Counted from the first letter of the stretch, positions 18,411 to 29,666 are shown. The stretch: 64,000 nt of DNA from UBA10649 sp963755335 (GCA_963755335.1 CAVWJW010000004.1:62001-126000), one strand, 5' to 3'. Numbers and translations are program-made. Notes: a model not told the origin generated them from the sequence alone.

Positions 18411-19010
18411 CTACTGGGCGAGCACCCCGTAGATCTTCTTGCGCGCCTCGGCGAGGATCACCATGGTCGCCTCGATCTGCTCGGGGTCATTGCCCTGGCT
18501 GACCTGCCAGACGGCTGCGCCGAGCTGCTTGCCCTCGGCGAACAGCTCCATGCTGGCCTCGGCCGCCGGGTCGTTCTCCTGGGTCCAGGGCTCGCCCCAG
18601 CCGTCCTTCTCGGCCTCGACAACAGCACGGCCCTCGTCGGTCAGGCTGAAGATCCGCTTGCCGTTCTCGTGCTCGGGCTGGACCAGCCCGTCGCGTGCCA
18701 GGCGCTTGAGGACGGGATAGATGCTGCCCGGGGAGGGCTGCCAGCGACCGTCGCTGCGGTCGGAGATCTCGGTGAGGATCTCGTAGCCATGGCGGGGCTG
18801 CTCGGCTAGGAGCAGCAGGATGGCGGCTCGGACGTCGCCGCGCTCACGGCGGCGACCACGTGGCGGGCCCCAAGGCCCGCGGCCGCCCCAGGGGCCGAAA
18901 CCGGGTCCACCGGGTCCGGGTCCTCGACCGTGGGGGCCGCGATGGTGCCGGCGCCGACCGTCTTCGGGAGCGAAGTCTTCAGGGATGTCTGTGGGGGAAG
19001 GGTTGTTCAT
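18411..19010 (-). CDS. PadR-family transcriptional regulator
   Basis: The 199-residue protein begins with a Gly/Pro/His/Arg-rich, disordered leader (about 1-52). A PadR winged helix follows: VRAAILLLLAEQPRHGYEI, GSIYPVLKRLARDGLV and FSLTDEGRAVVEAEK. A C-terminal dimerising helix segment (about 150-199) makes it a long-leader PadR with a short C-terminal domain. PadR proteins usually repress themselves and a neighbouring transporter or efflux gene; none is adjacent. Direct repeats just upstream (19028-19067) are the likely operator. GGAG precedes the ATG. Confidence 0.88.
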   Translation of the reverse strand: MNNPSPTDIPEDFAPEDGRRRHHRGPHGRGPGPGGPGFGPWGGRGPWGPPRGRRRERGDVRAAILLLLAEQPRHGYEILTEISDRSDGRWQPSPGSIYPVLKRLARDGLVQPEHENGKRIFSLTDEGRAVVEAEKDGWGEPWTQENDPAAEASMELFAEGKQLGAAVWQVSQGNDPEQIEATMVILAEARKKIYGVLAQ

Positions 19011-19027
19011 GGTAACTCCAAATGTTC

Positions 19028-19067
19028 TATCGCGAACCTATCGCGATGTGGTAACGATATATCGCGA
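19028..19067 (-). promoter_or_regulatory. Probable PadR operator, three TCGCGATA repeats
   Basis: Three exact copies of TATCGCGA occur on the plus strand at 19028-19035, 19039-19046 and 19060-19067 (TCGCGATA in the direction of padR). Start-to-start spacings are 11 and 21 bp, about one and two helical turns, so all copies face the same side of the DNA. The array ends 18 bp before the padR start. Autoregulation is inferred. Confidence 0.65.
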
Positions 19068-19123
19068 CTGTTCCGATGTCAACACCGAGGTGGAGTTGAG
19101 AAAGGGGTGTGGACCAACCACAA

Positions 19124-19236
19124 CGCGGGCTATCGCCCGCGGAGTGGAGGCTAGGGGGCCGTCGCGGCTGCGCCGCTCCTCCCGAGTCCCCGAGGCCTAG
19201 GGCGCGGGCTATCGCCCGCGGAGTGGAGGCTAGGGG
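19124..19236. repeat. 34-bp direct repeat including the tRNA-Ala 3' end
   Basis: Positions 19124-19157 and 19203-19236 are identical over 34 bp, offset by 79 bp. Each copy holds a 7-bp stem hairpin (CGCGGGC TATC GCCCGCG) and then TGGAGGCTAGGGG, which in the right-hand copy is the 3' acceptor and T-arm end of tRNA-Ala. The left-hand copy is a fragment with no tRNA attached. This could be a relic of a lost second tRNA gene or an attachment-site-like duplication. Confidence 0.85.
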
Positions 19237-19296
19237 ACTCGAACCCCTGACTTCTGCCTTGCAAAGGCAGCGCTCTACCAACTGAGCTAAGCCCCC
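19224..19296 (-). tRNA. tRNA-Ala (anticodon TGC)
   Basis: The 73-nt gene starts GGGGGCTTAGCTCAGTTGG, has the anticodon arm CTGCC TTTGCAA GGCAG and ends AGCCTCC plus discriminator A; no CCA is encoded. The T arm is AGGGG TTCGAGT CCCCT. It follows tRNA-Ile and gyrA, the usual actinobacterial order. Confidence 0.95.
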
Positions 19297-19323
19297 GGTG
19301 TACGGCCCCCAGGGGCCAACGGT

Positions 19324-19449
19324 CTAGCGCAGGTCGGGCTCGCTGGTCGCCTCGGACCAGAGGTCCTGCTCGGCCTTGTTCGCCGCGATCTGGCGGTAGA
19401 CGACGTAGCCGATGCCGGCGAGCAGGACGATGAGGAGCAGCTTCTTCAT
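19324..19449 (-). CDS. DLW-39 family small membrane protein
   Basis: A 41-residue ORF starts at the ATG at 19449. It begins MKKLLLIVLLAGIGYVVYRQ (one membrane helix) and ends with the family motif EQDLWSEAT. This matches the tiny DLW-39 family found between tRNA-Ile and tRNA-Ala or near gyrA in actinobacteria. The function is unknown. It is too short to be found by length-based gene calling. Confidence 0.85.
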   Translation of the reverse strand: MKKLLLIVLLAGIGYVVYRQIAANKAEQDLWSEATSEPDLR

Positions 19450-19498
19450 GGGGAGCAGCCTACCGGTCGGGAAATCGGGTGGCTGCGGGGATGGAAAG

Positions 19499-19573
19499 TG
19501 GGCCTAGGTGGACTTGAACCACCGACCTCTTCCTTATCAGGGAAGCGCTCTAACCAAACTGAGCTATAGGCCC
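19499..19573 (-). tRNA. tRNA-Ile (anticodon GAT)
   Basis: The 75-nt gene begins GGGCCTATAGCTCAG, has the anticodon arm TTCCC TGATAAG GAAGA-type with loop anticodon GAT, a T arm GGTGG TTCAAGT CCACC, and ends AGGCCC plus A without an encoded CCA. It lies downstream of gyrA and DUF3566. Confidence 0.95.
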
Positions 19574-19629
19574 GAAGCAGCGGAAGACTATCTGAACCGG
19601 TTGATCGCCTGCCCCCGAGGGGTACCGGC

Positions 19630-20015
19630 TCACACCTCGTCGGACAGCACGACCTCGACGCCGCCGGTCAGCCCGACGCTGAGGTTGTACATGATCGCGA
19701 ACAGCGTGGCCAGCAACGAGACCAGAACGATCTCCACCGACGCGATGACGATGGCCACCCCGATGACCCGGGAGAACTCCAGGTAGTTCATCAGGTTGAA
19801 GCCGGTGCTCGCCGAACCGACCACCTCGTCGATCGTGCGCGACACGGACAAGAACACGCCGGTGTAGTCGAGCACCCACCACAGCACCGAGACGGCGATC
19901 ACGAACACGACACCGAGGGCGAGCGCCAGGATGAACGCCGCCTTCGTCACCGACCACGGATCGACACGGGTGACGTACAGGCGAGCCCGCTTGGGCGCCC
20001 GTACGCCATCACCAC

Positions 20016-20019
<4 letters not shown>
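19630..20019 (-). CDS. DUF3566 membrane protein
   Basis: The 129-residue protein has a basic N terminus (RARLYVTRVDPWSVTKAAF) and two membrane segments (about 27-48 and 83-115), the standard DUF3566 layout. It always follows gyrA in actinobacteria (Rv0007 in M. tuberculosis); the function is unknown. Its GTG start overlaps the gyrA stop by four bases (GTGA), so it is translationally coupled to gyrase. Confidence 0.93.
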
Positions 20020-22583
<2,564 letters not shown>

Positions 22584-22611
22584 GCTTCTCCGTTGCTCGG
22601 AAGGTCAGATG

Positions 22612-24588
22612 TCAGATGTCCAGGAAGCGCACGTCGCGCGCGTTCTGCTGGATGAAGTTGCGGCGGGACTCGACGTCCTCGCCCATGAGGACGCTGAACA
22701 TCTCGTCGGCCTGGGCCGCGTCGTCGATGGTGACCTGAAGGAGGATGCGTCGAGCGGGATCCATCGTGGTCTCCCACAGCTCGTCGGCGTTCATCTCGCC
22801 GAGGCCCTTGTAGCGCTGGATCGCCTCCTCCTTGGGCAGGCGGCGGCCGGCGGCGAGCCCCGCCTCGATGAGGGCCTCGCGCTCGCGCTCGGTGTAGGCG
22901 AAGTCGGCGACCTCACGCGACCACTTGATCTTGTACAGCGGCGGCTGGGCGAGGAACACGTACCCCTGCTCGACGAGCGGCTTCATGAAGCGGAACAGCA
23001 GCGTCAGCAGCAGCGTGCGGATGTGCTGTCCGTCGACGTCGGCGTCGGCCATCAGCACGACCTTGTGGTACCGCAGGCGGTTGATGTCGAACTCGTCCTG
23101 GATGCCGGTGCCGAAGGCGGAGATGAGCGCCTGCACCTCGGTGTTCTGCAGCACCTTGTCGATGCGGGCCTTCTCGACGTTGATGATCTTCCCGCGGATC
23201 GGCAGGATCGCCTGGGTCTTGGGATCACGGCCCTGGCGGGCGCTGCCGCCGGCGGAGTCGCCCTCGACGATGAAGACCTCGCAGTCCTCGGGCTCGCGGC
23301 TCGAGCAGTCGATCAGCTTGCCCGGCATGCCGGCGCCGCCGAGCAGGCCCTTGCGGTTGCGGGCGAGGTCGCGGGCCTTGCGTGCGGCCATTCGCGCGGT
23401 CGCGGCGTTGACGGACTTGCGCGCGATCTCCTTGCCCTCGGCCGGGTTCTTCTCGAACCACTCGCCGAGCTGCTCGTTGACGGTCTTCTGCACGAACGTC
23501 TTCATCTCGGTGTTGCCGAGCTTGGTCTTGGTCTGGCCCTCGAACTGGGGCTCGGCCAGCTTGACGCTGACGATGGCGGTGAGACCCTCGCGGACGTCGT
23601 CACCGCTGAGGTTGGGGTCCTTCTCCTTGATGATGTTCCACTCGCGCGCGAACTTGTTGACGAGTGTCGTGAGTGCTGCCCGGAACCCCTCCTCGTGCGT
23701 GCCGCCCTCGGTGGTGTTGATCGTGTTGGCGAAGGTGTAGACCGACTCCGAGTAGGTGGTGTTCCACTGCATGGCGATCTCAGCGCTCATGCGCTGGTCG
23801 TCGGTCTCGGCCTCGATGTCGATGACCGTGGGGTTCGCGACGCCCTTGCTGGCGTTGATGTGCTTGACGAAGTCGGAGATCCCGCCTTCGTACTGGTAGC
23901 GGACCCGTCGCACTCGCTCGGTCTCCGGCGCGTCAGTGTCGTCGACATCGTCGACGTCGGGGATGAGTGCTGCCCGCTCATCGATGAGCTCGAGCGCGAG
24001 GCCCTTGTTGAGGAACGCCATCTCCTGGAACCGTCGGGCCAGGGTGTTGAAGTCGTAGTGGGTGGTCTCGAAGATCCCACCGTCGGCCCAGAACGTGATG
24101 ATCGTCCCGGTGGCGTCGGTCGCCTCGCCCTTGTCGAGCGGGGCGGTCGCGGCGCCGCGCAGGTAGGACTGCCGGTACACATGACCCTCGCGGCGCACCT
24201 CGACGTCGAGGTTGGTCGACAGCGCGTTGACGACGGACACGCCGACCCCGTGCAGGCCGCCGGAGACCGAGTAGCCACCGCCGCCGAACTTGCCGCCGGC
24301 GTGCAGGACCGTGAGGACGACCTCGATCGCGGGCTTGCCCTCGCTCTCGACGATGTCGACCGGGATGCCGCGACCGTCGTCCTCGACCCGGACGCCGCCG
24401 TCGGCGAGGAGGATCACCTTGATGGCGCTCGCGTAGCCGGCCAGGGCCTCGTCGACGGAGTTGTCGACGACCTCGTAGACCAGGTGGTGCAGACCCCGCT
24501 CGCCGGTGGATCCGATGTACATGCCCGGACGCTTGCGAACCGCGTCCAGACCCTCGAGAACAGTGATCGCGCTGGCGTCATAGGACAC
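22612..24588 (-). CDS. gyrB: DNA gyrase subunit B
   Basis: The 658-residue protein has the GHKL ATPase core (VDNSVDEALAGYA, DDGRGIPVD, HGVGVSVVNAL), the TOPRIM domain with EGDSAGGSA and MADADVDGQHIRTLLLTLLF, and the C-terminal GyrA-binding tail ending NARDVRFLDI. An acidic insertion at about 218-228 (DVDDVDDTDAPE) lies in the transducer domain. It is the ATPase half of gyrase. Confidence 0.98.
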   Translation of the reverse strand: MSYDASAITVLEGLDAVRKRPGMYIGSTGERGLHHLVYEVVDNSVDEALAGYASAIKVILLADGGVRVEDDGRGIPVDIVESEGKPAIEVVLTVLHAGGKFGGGGYSVSGGLHGVGVSVVNALSTNLDVEVRREGHVYRQSYLRGAATAPLDKGEATDATGTIITFWADGGIFETTHYDFNTLARRFQEMAFLNKGLALELIDERAALIPDVDDVDDTDAPETERVRRVRYQYEGGISDFVKHINASKGVANPTVIDIEAETDDQRMSAEIAMQWNTTYSESVYTFANTINTTEGGTHEEGFRAALTTLVNKFAREWNIIKEKDPNLSGDDVREGLTAIVSVKLAEPQFEGQTKTKLGNTEMKTFVQKTVNEQLGEWFEKNPAEGKEIARKSVNAATARMAARKARDLARNRKGLLGGAGMPGKLIDCSSREPEDCEVFIVEGDSAGGSARQGRDPKTQAILPIRGKIINVEKARIDKVLQNTEVQALISAFGTGIQDEFDINRLRYHKVVLMADADVDGQHIRTLLLTLLFRFMKPLVEQGYVFLAQPPLYKIKWSREVADFAYTEREREALIEAGLAAGRRLPKEEAIQRYKGLGEMNADELWETTMDPARRILLQVTIDDAAQADEMFSVLMGEDVESRRNFIQQNARDVRFLDI

Positions 24589-24784
24589 GGGTGACGAGCC
24601 TCCTGTCGATGCTCCGGGGTCGCCTCAAGCGGGCGCGGACGATGAACCTGAGTCTACCGGTTCGCGCTGACATCGATGGCCACGCCACGGGCTTGGGGGC
24701 CGCTATGAGGGAATAGACCCCCCATCTGCAATCACCTGTACGAAATGCAGCCGTTAGCGGCCGTCAGAGGCCTTCCGTGACCGT
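24589..24784. other. Intergenic region upstream of gyrB
   Basis: This 196-bp gap between dciA and gyrB probably holds the gyrB promoter. TAGACT (reverse strand of 24651-24656) could be a -10 element, but I see no convincing -35 at the right distance. A small hairpin (GCCGTTAGCGGC) lies near 24753. No ORF or RNA is recognised. Confidence 0.35.
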
Positions 24785-25312
24785 CTAGCCGTACGTGTCG
24801 CGAGGTCCTCGACCCTTCACCCGACGCGGCCCAGCCGTCCAGGTGGGCGCCTGCGGCCCCTGGACGCGTATCCGGGCCACGACCCCCTTCCCGACCCGCT
24901 CGTCGACCGCCCGATGCAGGTCCGGCAGCAGGAGTCGCACCTGCGTGGCCCAGGCCGTCGAGTCGGCCAGCAGGGTGAGCTCCCCGTCAGCGAACGACAC
25001 GGGCTGCACATGATCGGCGAGGTCGGCGCCGACGATCTGCGCCCACTGCCCCATCAGCGTGGCGACCGCCGACTCGTCCTGCCAACCCTGCTCGACGATG
25101 AACTGGTCGACCGCCTTGCCGATGGGCTGCGGATCGCGATCGTTCGAGAACGACGCCGCCCGCACCGGGCCCTTCTTGGGCTTGGCCCTCGCGGTCGACC
25201 GCGTGGCCCGGCGAAGGGCCGCGGCGGCGGCGGCGGCCGGATCGACCTCCGGCTCGCCGGGAGGATCGACGGTTCCTGGCTCGATGGCGTCCGGCTCGAC
25301 GGGGTCAGTCAT
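24785..25312 (-). CDS. dciA: DciA/DUF721 family replicative helicase loader
   Basis: The 175-residue protein has a disordered Ala-rich N terminus (1-55) and a DUF721 domain from about 60 to 155: IGKAVDQFIVEQGWQDE, WAQIVGADLADHVQP, LTLLADSTAWATQVRLL. DciA-type proteins load the DnaB helicase in bacteria without DnaC or DnaI. It overlaps the recF stop by eight bases. Confidence 0.9.
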   Translation of the reverse strand: MTDPVEPDAIEPGTVDPPGEPEVDPAAAAAAALRRATRSTARAKPKKGPVRAASFSNDRDPQPIGKAVDQFIVEQGWQDESAVATLMGQWAQIVGADLADHVQPVSFADGELTLLADSTAWATQVRLLLPDLHRAVDERVGKGVVARIRVQGPQAPTWTAGPRRVKGRGPRDTYG

Positions 25313-26441
25313 CGGTCACCGTGCCGCGCGCCACTCGCAGTTGCCGACCGACGAGCTCGCGGGGGACGTCCTCGGTCACCGCAGCGGTGATGAGCACCTG
25401 CTGCGTGCCGGCAACCTGCTGGGTCAGGCGCCGACGTCGCGACGAGTCGAGCTCGGCGAACACGTCGTCGAGGATGAGGACGGGATCGTCGCCGTCGGAT
25501 CGCAGCACGTCGAGGCTGGCCAGCCGGGCGGCCAGGGCGATCGACCAGGACTCCCCGTGCGAGGCATAGCCCTTGGCCGGGCCGGCGCCGAGGGAGAACA
25601 GCAGGTCGTCGCGCTGGGGGCCGACGAGGGTGAGGCCGCGGTCGAGCTCGTCCTTGCGCCGGGCCTCGATGCCCTCGCGCAACTGGTCGCGCCACACCGC
25701 CCTGCTGGCAGCCAGATCCGCTGCCTCGCCGAGGCTGCTGACGTAGGTCATCGTCGCGTCGGTGGACGAGTCAGCGTCGCTGGCGATCACCTCGTACGCA
25801 GAGCTCAGGTGCGGCTGCAGTTCAGTCACGAGTGCCACGCGGGCCGCGACGAGGTCGGCTCCCACGTCGCACAGTTGGTCGTCCCACACCTCGAGGGTAC
25901 GGACCATCTCGTCCGCGTTGGTGCGCCGTGCGATGGAGGCGGACTTCAGAAGTGCGTTGCGCTGCTTGAGGATTCGGTCGTAGTCCGCCTTGACGCCGAG
26001 CATCCGCGGTGAGCGCTGGACGAGCAGGTCGTCGATGAATCTCCGCCGATCGGACGGGTCCCCCTTGACCAGTGAGAGGTCCTCCGGAGCGAACACCACG
26101 GTGCGGACGATCCCGACGACGTCCTTGGGCCGAGTGGCCGCGGACCGATTGATGCGGGCCCGATTGGCCTTGCCGGGGTTGATCTCCAGTTCGATGAGGA
26201 CGGTCCGCTCGTCCTTCACCGCCTCCACGCCGACCACCGCACGGTCCGCACCGATGCGCACCAGCGGCGCGTCCGTGGCCACCCGGTGGCTGCCGAGTAT
26301 CGACACATAGCCGATGGCCTCGACCAGGTTCGTCTTGCCCTGGCCGTTCGGCCCGACGAAGGTGGTCACCCCTGGGCTGAGTTCCACCTCGACCTGCTCG
26401 TACGAGCGGAAGTCGGCGAGACGAATCCCCTTAACCCACAT
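25305..26441 (-). CDS. recF: RecF, recombination mediator ATPase
   Basis: The 378-residue SMC-like protein has Walker A GPNGQGKTNLVEA near residue 33, the signature region ASHGESWSIALAARLAS and Walker B PVLILDDVFAELD. RecF helps load RecA at gaps. It follows dnaN by 24 bp. No gnd or other gene is inserted between dnaN and recF. Confidence 0.97.
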   Translation of the reverse strand: MWVKGIRLADFRSYEQVEVELSPGVTTFVGPNGQGKTNLVEAIGYVSILGSHRVATDAPLVRIGADRAVVGVEAVKDERTVLIELEINPGKANRARINRSAATRPKDVVGIVRTVVFAPEDLSLVKGDPSDRRRFIDDLLVQRSPRMLGVKADYDRILKQRNALLKSASIARRTNADEMVRTLEVWDDQLCDVGADLVAARVALVTELQPHLSSAYEVIASDADSSTDATMTYVSSLGEAADLAASRAVWRDQLREGIEARRKDELDRGLTLVGPQRDDLLFSLGAGPAKGYASHGESWSIALAARLASLDVLRSDGDDPVLILDDVFAELDSSRRRRLTQQVAGTQQVLITAAVTEDVPRELVGRQLRVARGTVTDD

Positions 26442-26465
26442 GCGGAAGCAGGGCGATCACGCCAC

Positions 26466-27593
26466 TCAGCCGGTCAGGCGGACGGGCATGAGCAAGTACT
26501 TGTAGTCATCGTTCTCGGCACCCTCGTCGTCGACACCGGTGAGGACAGCCGGCCGCGTCGCCTGGGTGAACGAGAACCGGGTGACGCTCGAGCCCACGGC
26601 AGACAGTCCGTCGAGCAGGTACGCCGGGTTGAAGGCGATGTCGATCTCATCACCCTCGAGCGAGCTCTCGAGCACTTCGACCGCCTGTGCGTCGTCGCCG
26701 GCACCAGCGCGCAGCGTGAGCTCGGATCCCTCGAAGGCCAGCCGGACCGGCGTGTTTCGCTCGGCCACCAGGGCCACGCGCTTGACGGCGTCGGTGAGCG
26801 CTGCTGTCTCGACGGTGGCGATGGCGGACGACTCGCTGGGCAGTAGCGAGCGGTACTTCGGGAACTCGCCGTCGAGCAGTCGGGTGGTCGTGCGCCGGCC
26901 GTGACCCTCGAATCCGATCAGTCCATCGCCGGCACCACCGGAGGCAAGCGCAATGACGACGGACTCGGCGTCGGCAAGGGATTTCGCCGTATCCGCAAGG
27001 GTTCTGGCGGGAACGAGTGCGGTGTTGGAGACCGTGGAGGACTGTGGCGTCCAGATGAACTCGCGTACGGCGAGCCGGTAGCGATCGGTGGCCGCGAGCA
27101 CGATTGTCGGTCCTTCGATCTCCATGCGGATGCCGGTGAGCGTCGGCAGCGTGTCATCGCGACCGGCGGCAATGGCGACCTGCGCGACGGCGGCGGCAAA
27201 CACCGAGCCGGGCACGGTGCCCGACGCGGTGGGCATCACCGGCAGCTGTGGGTAGTCCTCGACCGGGAGGGTGGGCAGGGTGAACGACGAGCGACCGCAC
27301 GTGATCGAGAACCGGGTGCCTTCGGTCTCGATCTGCACCGGCTGGGGAGGAAGCGATCGAGCGATGTCGGCGAGCAGCCGACCCGACACGAGGGTGGTGC
27401 CCTCGGTCGTGACGTCAGCGGCGACCTCGACCCGACCGGAGACCTCGTAGTCGAAGCTGCTCAGCGTGAGGCCGCCCTCGGTCGCGGTGAGGACCAGGCC
27501 GGCGAGCACCGGAAGGGACGGTCGGGACGGGAGGGTACGAGCTGCCCAGGCGACTGATTCCGCGAGCACATCGCGCTCGACCCGTAACTTCAC
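26466..27593 (-). CDS. dnaN: DNA polymerase III beta sliding clamp
   Basis: From the GTG at 27593 the protein is 375 residues, opening KLRVERDVLAESVAWAARTLPSRP-style as other actinobacterial clamps do, and closing with the conserved LLMPVR segment. GGAGGA four bases upstream supports this start over an ATG at 27680 that adds an unrelated 29 residues. The three-fold repeated clamp domain is intact. It forms the ring that tethers polymerase. Confidence 0.97.
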   Translation of the reverse strand: MKLRVERDVLAESVAWAARTLPSRPSLPVLAGLVLTATEGGLTLSSFDYEVSGRVEVAADVTTEGTTLVSGRLLADIARSLPPQPVQIETEGTRFSITCGRSSFTLPTLPVEDYPQLPVMPTASGTVPGSVFAAAVAQVAIAAGRDDTLPTLTGIRMEIEGPTIVLAATDRYRLAVREFIWTPQSSTVSNTALVPARTLADTAKSLADAESVVIALASGGAGDGLIGFEGHGRRTTTRLLDGEFPKYRSLLPSESSAIATVETAALTDAVKRVALVAERNTPVRLAFEGSELTLRAGAGDDAQAVEVLESSLEGDEIDIAFNPAYLLDGLSAVGSSVTRFSFTQATRPAVLTGVDDEGAENDDYKYLLMPVRLTG

Positions 27594-28063
27594 TTCGTCC
27601 TCCACGCTTGAACAATGAGGGGTCAGTCTGGCAGGAATCTCGACCTTATGCGTTCGCATGGACTTAGGTGCGTTGTCCACCGCTTGGCCGGAGGGTGTTG
27701 TTCATGGTTTCGTCAGATAGATAGGTAGTCGTCGTCATAGGTCCTGTGGATGATGTGGACATCCTCGTCAGGATGAGGCGGCCATCCGATTTGTCCTGCG
27801 CACCACTTGGGGACGAAATCGCCCCTGCCTGTGGATAACTTCACGGAACCGACGAGGCGCCGGATGATCGGCGTCCAGCACACCCCCGTACAGGGGGTTC
27901 CTGTGGATGACGGGTGTGGGAGCGGCCCTCTTGTCCACAGACTGTCCACGGTGTGGGGACGACCTACTTTCGGGTCCCTCAGGGGTTGGTTTCGGACGGC
28001 TATCCACAACATGGGGACAGGCCTGGGGACAAACGCCATGGCTGTGGCGGAAGTGATCTGGCG
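27594..28063. other. Chromosomal replication origin (oriC)
   Basis: The 470-bp dnaN-dnaA gap holds several DnaA-box-like nonamers on both strands. One is perfect: TGTGGATAA at 27830-27838. One-mismatch boxes are TGTGGATGA at 27745-27753 and 27902-27910, TTGTCCACA at 27931-27939 and CTATCCACA at 28000-28008. Weaker sites lie at 27754, 27942 and 27952. A CCCCC/GGGGG hairpin sits near 27882-27898. No obvious long AT-rich unwinding element is visible; 27705-27745 is the least GC-rich part. No gene is present. Confidence 0.9.
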
Positions 28064-29500
28064 TCACATCTGACGCGGCTGGGACTTGATGCGGCTGGTG
28101 AGGTCGGTGACCTGGTTGAAGAGGCTGCGACGCTCGGCCATCAACTGACGGATCTTCCGGTCGGCATGCATGACGGTGGTGTGGTCACGCCCACCGAACG
28201 CCTGGCCGATCTTCGGCAGCGAGAGGTCGGTCAGTTCACGGCACAGGTACATGGCGATCTGGCGCGCCGTCACGAGCACGCGCGACCGACTGGAGCCGCA
28301 CAGGTCATCGACGGTCACCCCGAAGTACTGCGCGGTGGCCGCCATGATCTGCGCGGCGGTGATCTCCGGTCCGGTGTCGGTCGGCAGGAGGTCCTTCAGC
28401 ACGACCTCGGTGATGGCGAGATCGACCGGCTGCCGGTTGAGTGAGGCGAACGCCGTCACGCGGATGAGGGCACCCTCGAGCTCTCGGATATTGCTGGAGA
28501 TCTTCGACGCGATGTACTCCAGCACCTCGGGTGGCGCGACGAGTCGCTCCTGGACGCTCTTCTTGCGAAGGATGGCGATGCGGGTCTCGAGGTCGGGTGG
28601 CTGGACGTCGGTGATCAGCCCCCACTCGAAGCGGGAGCGCATGCGATCCTCGAAGTCGGGCAGCTGCTTGGGTGGCAGGTCCGACGTGACGACGATCTGC
28701 TTGTTGGCGTTGTGGAGGGTGTTGAACGTGTGGAAGAACTCTTCCTGCGTCTGGACTTTTCCGCTCAGGAACTGGATGTCGTCGACGAGCAGCACGTCGA
28801 CTTCGCGGTAGCGCCGCTGGAAGCTCGCTGCCTTGTCGTCGCGGATGCTGTTGATGAACTCATTGGTGAACTCCTCCGAGCTCACGTAGCGCACCCGGGT
28901 GCCCTTGTAGAGGGTTCGCGTGTAGTGGCCGATGGCGTGCAGGAGATGCGTCTTGCCCAGCCCGGAGCCGCCGTAGATGAACAGCGGGTTGTAGGCGCGC
29001 GCCGGCTGCTCCGCCACGGCGACCGCCGCCGCATGGGCGAAGCGGTTGGACGAGCCGATGACGAAGGTCTCGAACGTGTACTTGTCGTTGAGGCGGCCGT
29101 CCTCGCTGCGGGTGCCCGGGGATCCGGTGCCGGGTCGGGCGGGGTCGTCACGGCGATCGATGGGGGGCAGGGGCGCTATCGAGTCGTCGGCATACGTGGC
29201 GTCGGCCACTTCGTCGGTCGCCTCGTCGAGTGTGGGGTCGATCGACGGGTCCACGGTGACGGCCAGGCGGATCTCGCGCCCGAGGGTGGCGGAGAGGGCC
29301 TCGACGACGACCGGCCGCAGGCGGGTCTCCAGGACGTCCTTGGTGAAGTCGTTGGGAGCCGCAATGAGGGCGGTGTCCTCGACCAGGCCCAACGGCCGGG
29401 TGAGCATGACGAAGGCGCGCTGCTGGGGGGTCAGGCTGCCGTCGGAGAGGCTGGAGATGGCCGTCGCCCATACCTCAGCAAGGTCGGTTGAGGCGTCCAT
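28064..29500 (-). CDS. dnaA: DnaA, chromosomal replication initiator
   Basis: From the ATG at 29500 the protein is 478 residues. Domain I is helical (DLAEVWATAISSL), domain II is an acidic linker of about 60 residues, domain III has Walker A GGSGLGKTHLLHA (near residue 178) and Walker B VLLVDDIQF, and domain IV ends with the DnaA signature GGRDHTTVMHADRKI. The frame is open far upstream, but that part is antisense to rpmH-yidC. DnaA boxes before the gene suggest autoregulation. Confidence 0.97.
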   Translation of the reverse strand: MDASTDLAEVWATAISSLSDGSLTPQQRAFVMLTRPLGLVEDTALIAAPNDFTKDVLETRLRPVVVEALSATLGREIRLAVTVDPSIDPTLDEATDEVADATYADDSIAPLPPIDRRDDPARPGTGSPGTRSEDGRLNDKYTFETFVIGSSNRFAHAAAVAVAEQPARAYNPLFIYGGSGLGKTHLLHAIGHYTRTLYKGTRVRYVSSEEFTNEFINSIRDDKAASFQRRYREVDVLLVDDIQFLSGKVQTQEEFFHTFNTLHNANKQIVVTSDLPPKQLPDFEDRMRSRFEWGLITDVQPPDLETRIAILRKKSVQERLVAPPEVLEYIASKISSNIRELEGALIRVTAFASLNRQPVDLAITEVVLKDLLPTDTGPEITAAQIMAATAQYFGVTVDDLCGSSRSRVLVTARQIAMYLCRELTDLSLPKIGQAFGGRDHTTVMHADRKIRQLMAERRSLFNQVTDLTSRIKSQPRQM

Positions 29501-29528
29501 GGGCGACGATTCCCGTCTCTTCGTGAAG

Positions 29529-29560
29529 GTATCCACACCGTTATCCACAGGTGTGGACCA
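29529..29560. promoter_or_regulatory. DnaA boxes upstream of dnaA
   Basis: A perfect TTATCCACA at 29541-29549 is flanked by GTATCCACA (29529-29537, one mismatch) and TGTGGACCA (29552-29560). The cluster starts 29 bp before the dnaA start codon. DnaA probably represses its own promoter here. Confidence 0.75.
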
Positions 29561-29636
29561 GCGCTGCGACCTTAGCCAGTGCTGGAGGGTGAAACAAGGG
29601 GCCCCTCGGCCCCTGAGCACGAGCATGAACCCCGGT

Positions 29637-29666
29637 TTGACCGTGGCGATAGCGGTTCCGTAGTCT
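29637..29666 (+). promoter_or_regulatory. Predicted rpmH promoter
   Basis: TTGACC (29637-29642) and TAGTCT (29661-29666) are separated by 18 bp and resemble housekeeping sigma-70 elements. They lie about 80 bp before rpmH and would drive the rightward run rpmH-rnpA-yidD-yidC. Confidence 0.6.
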
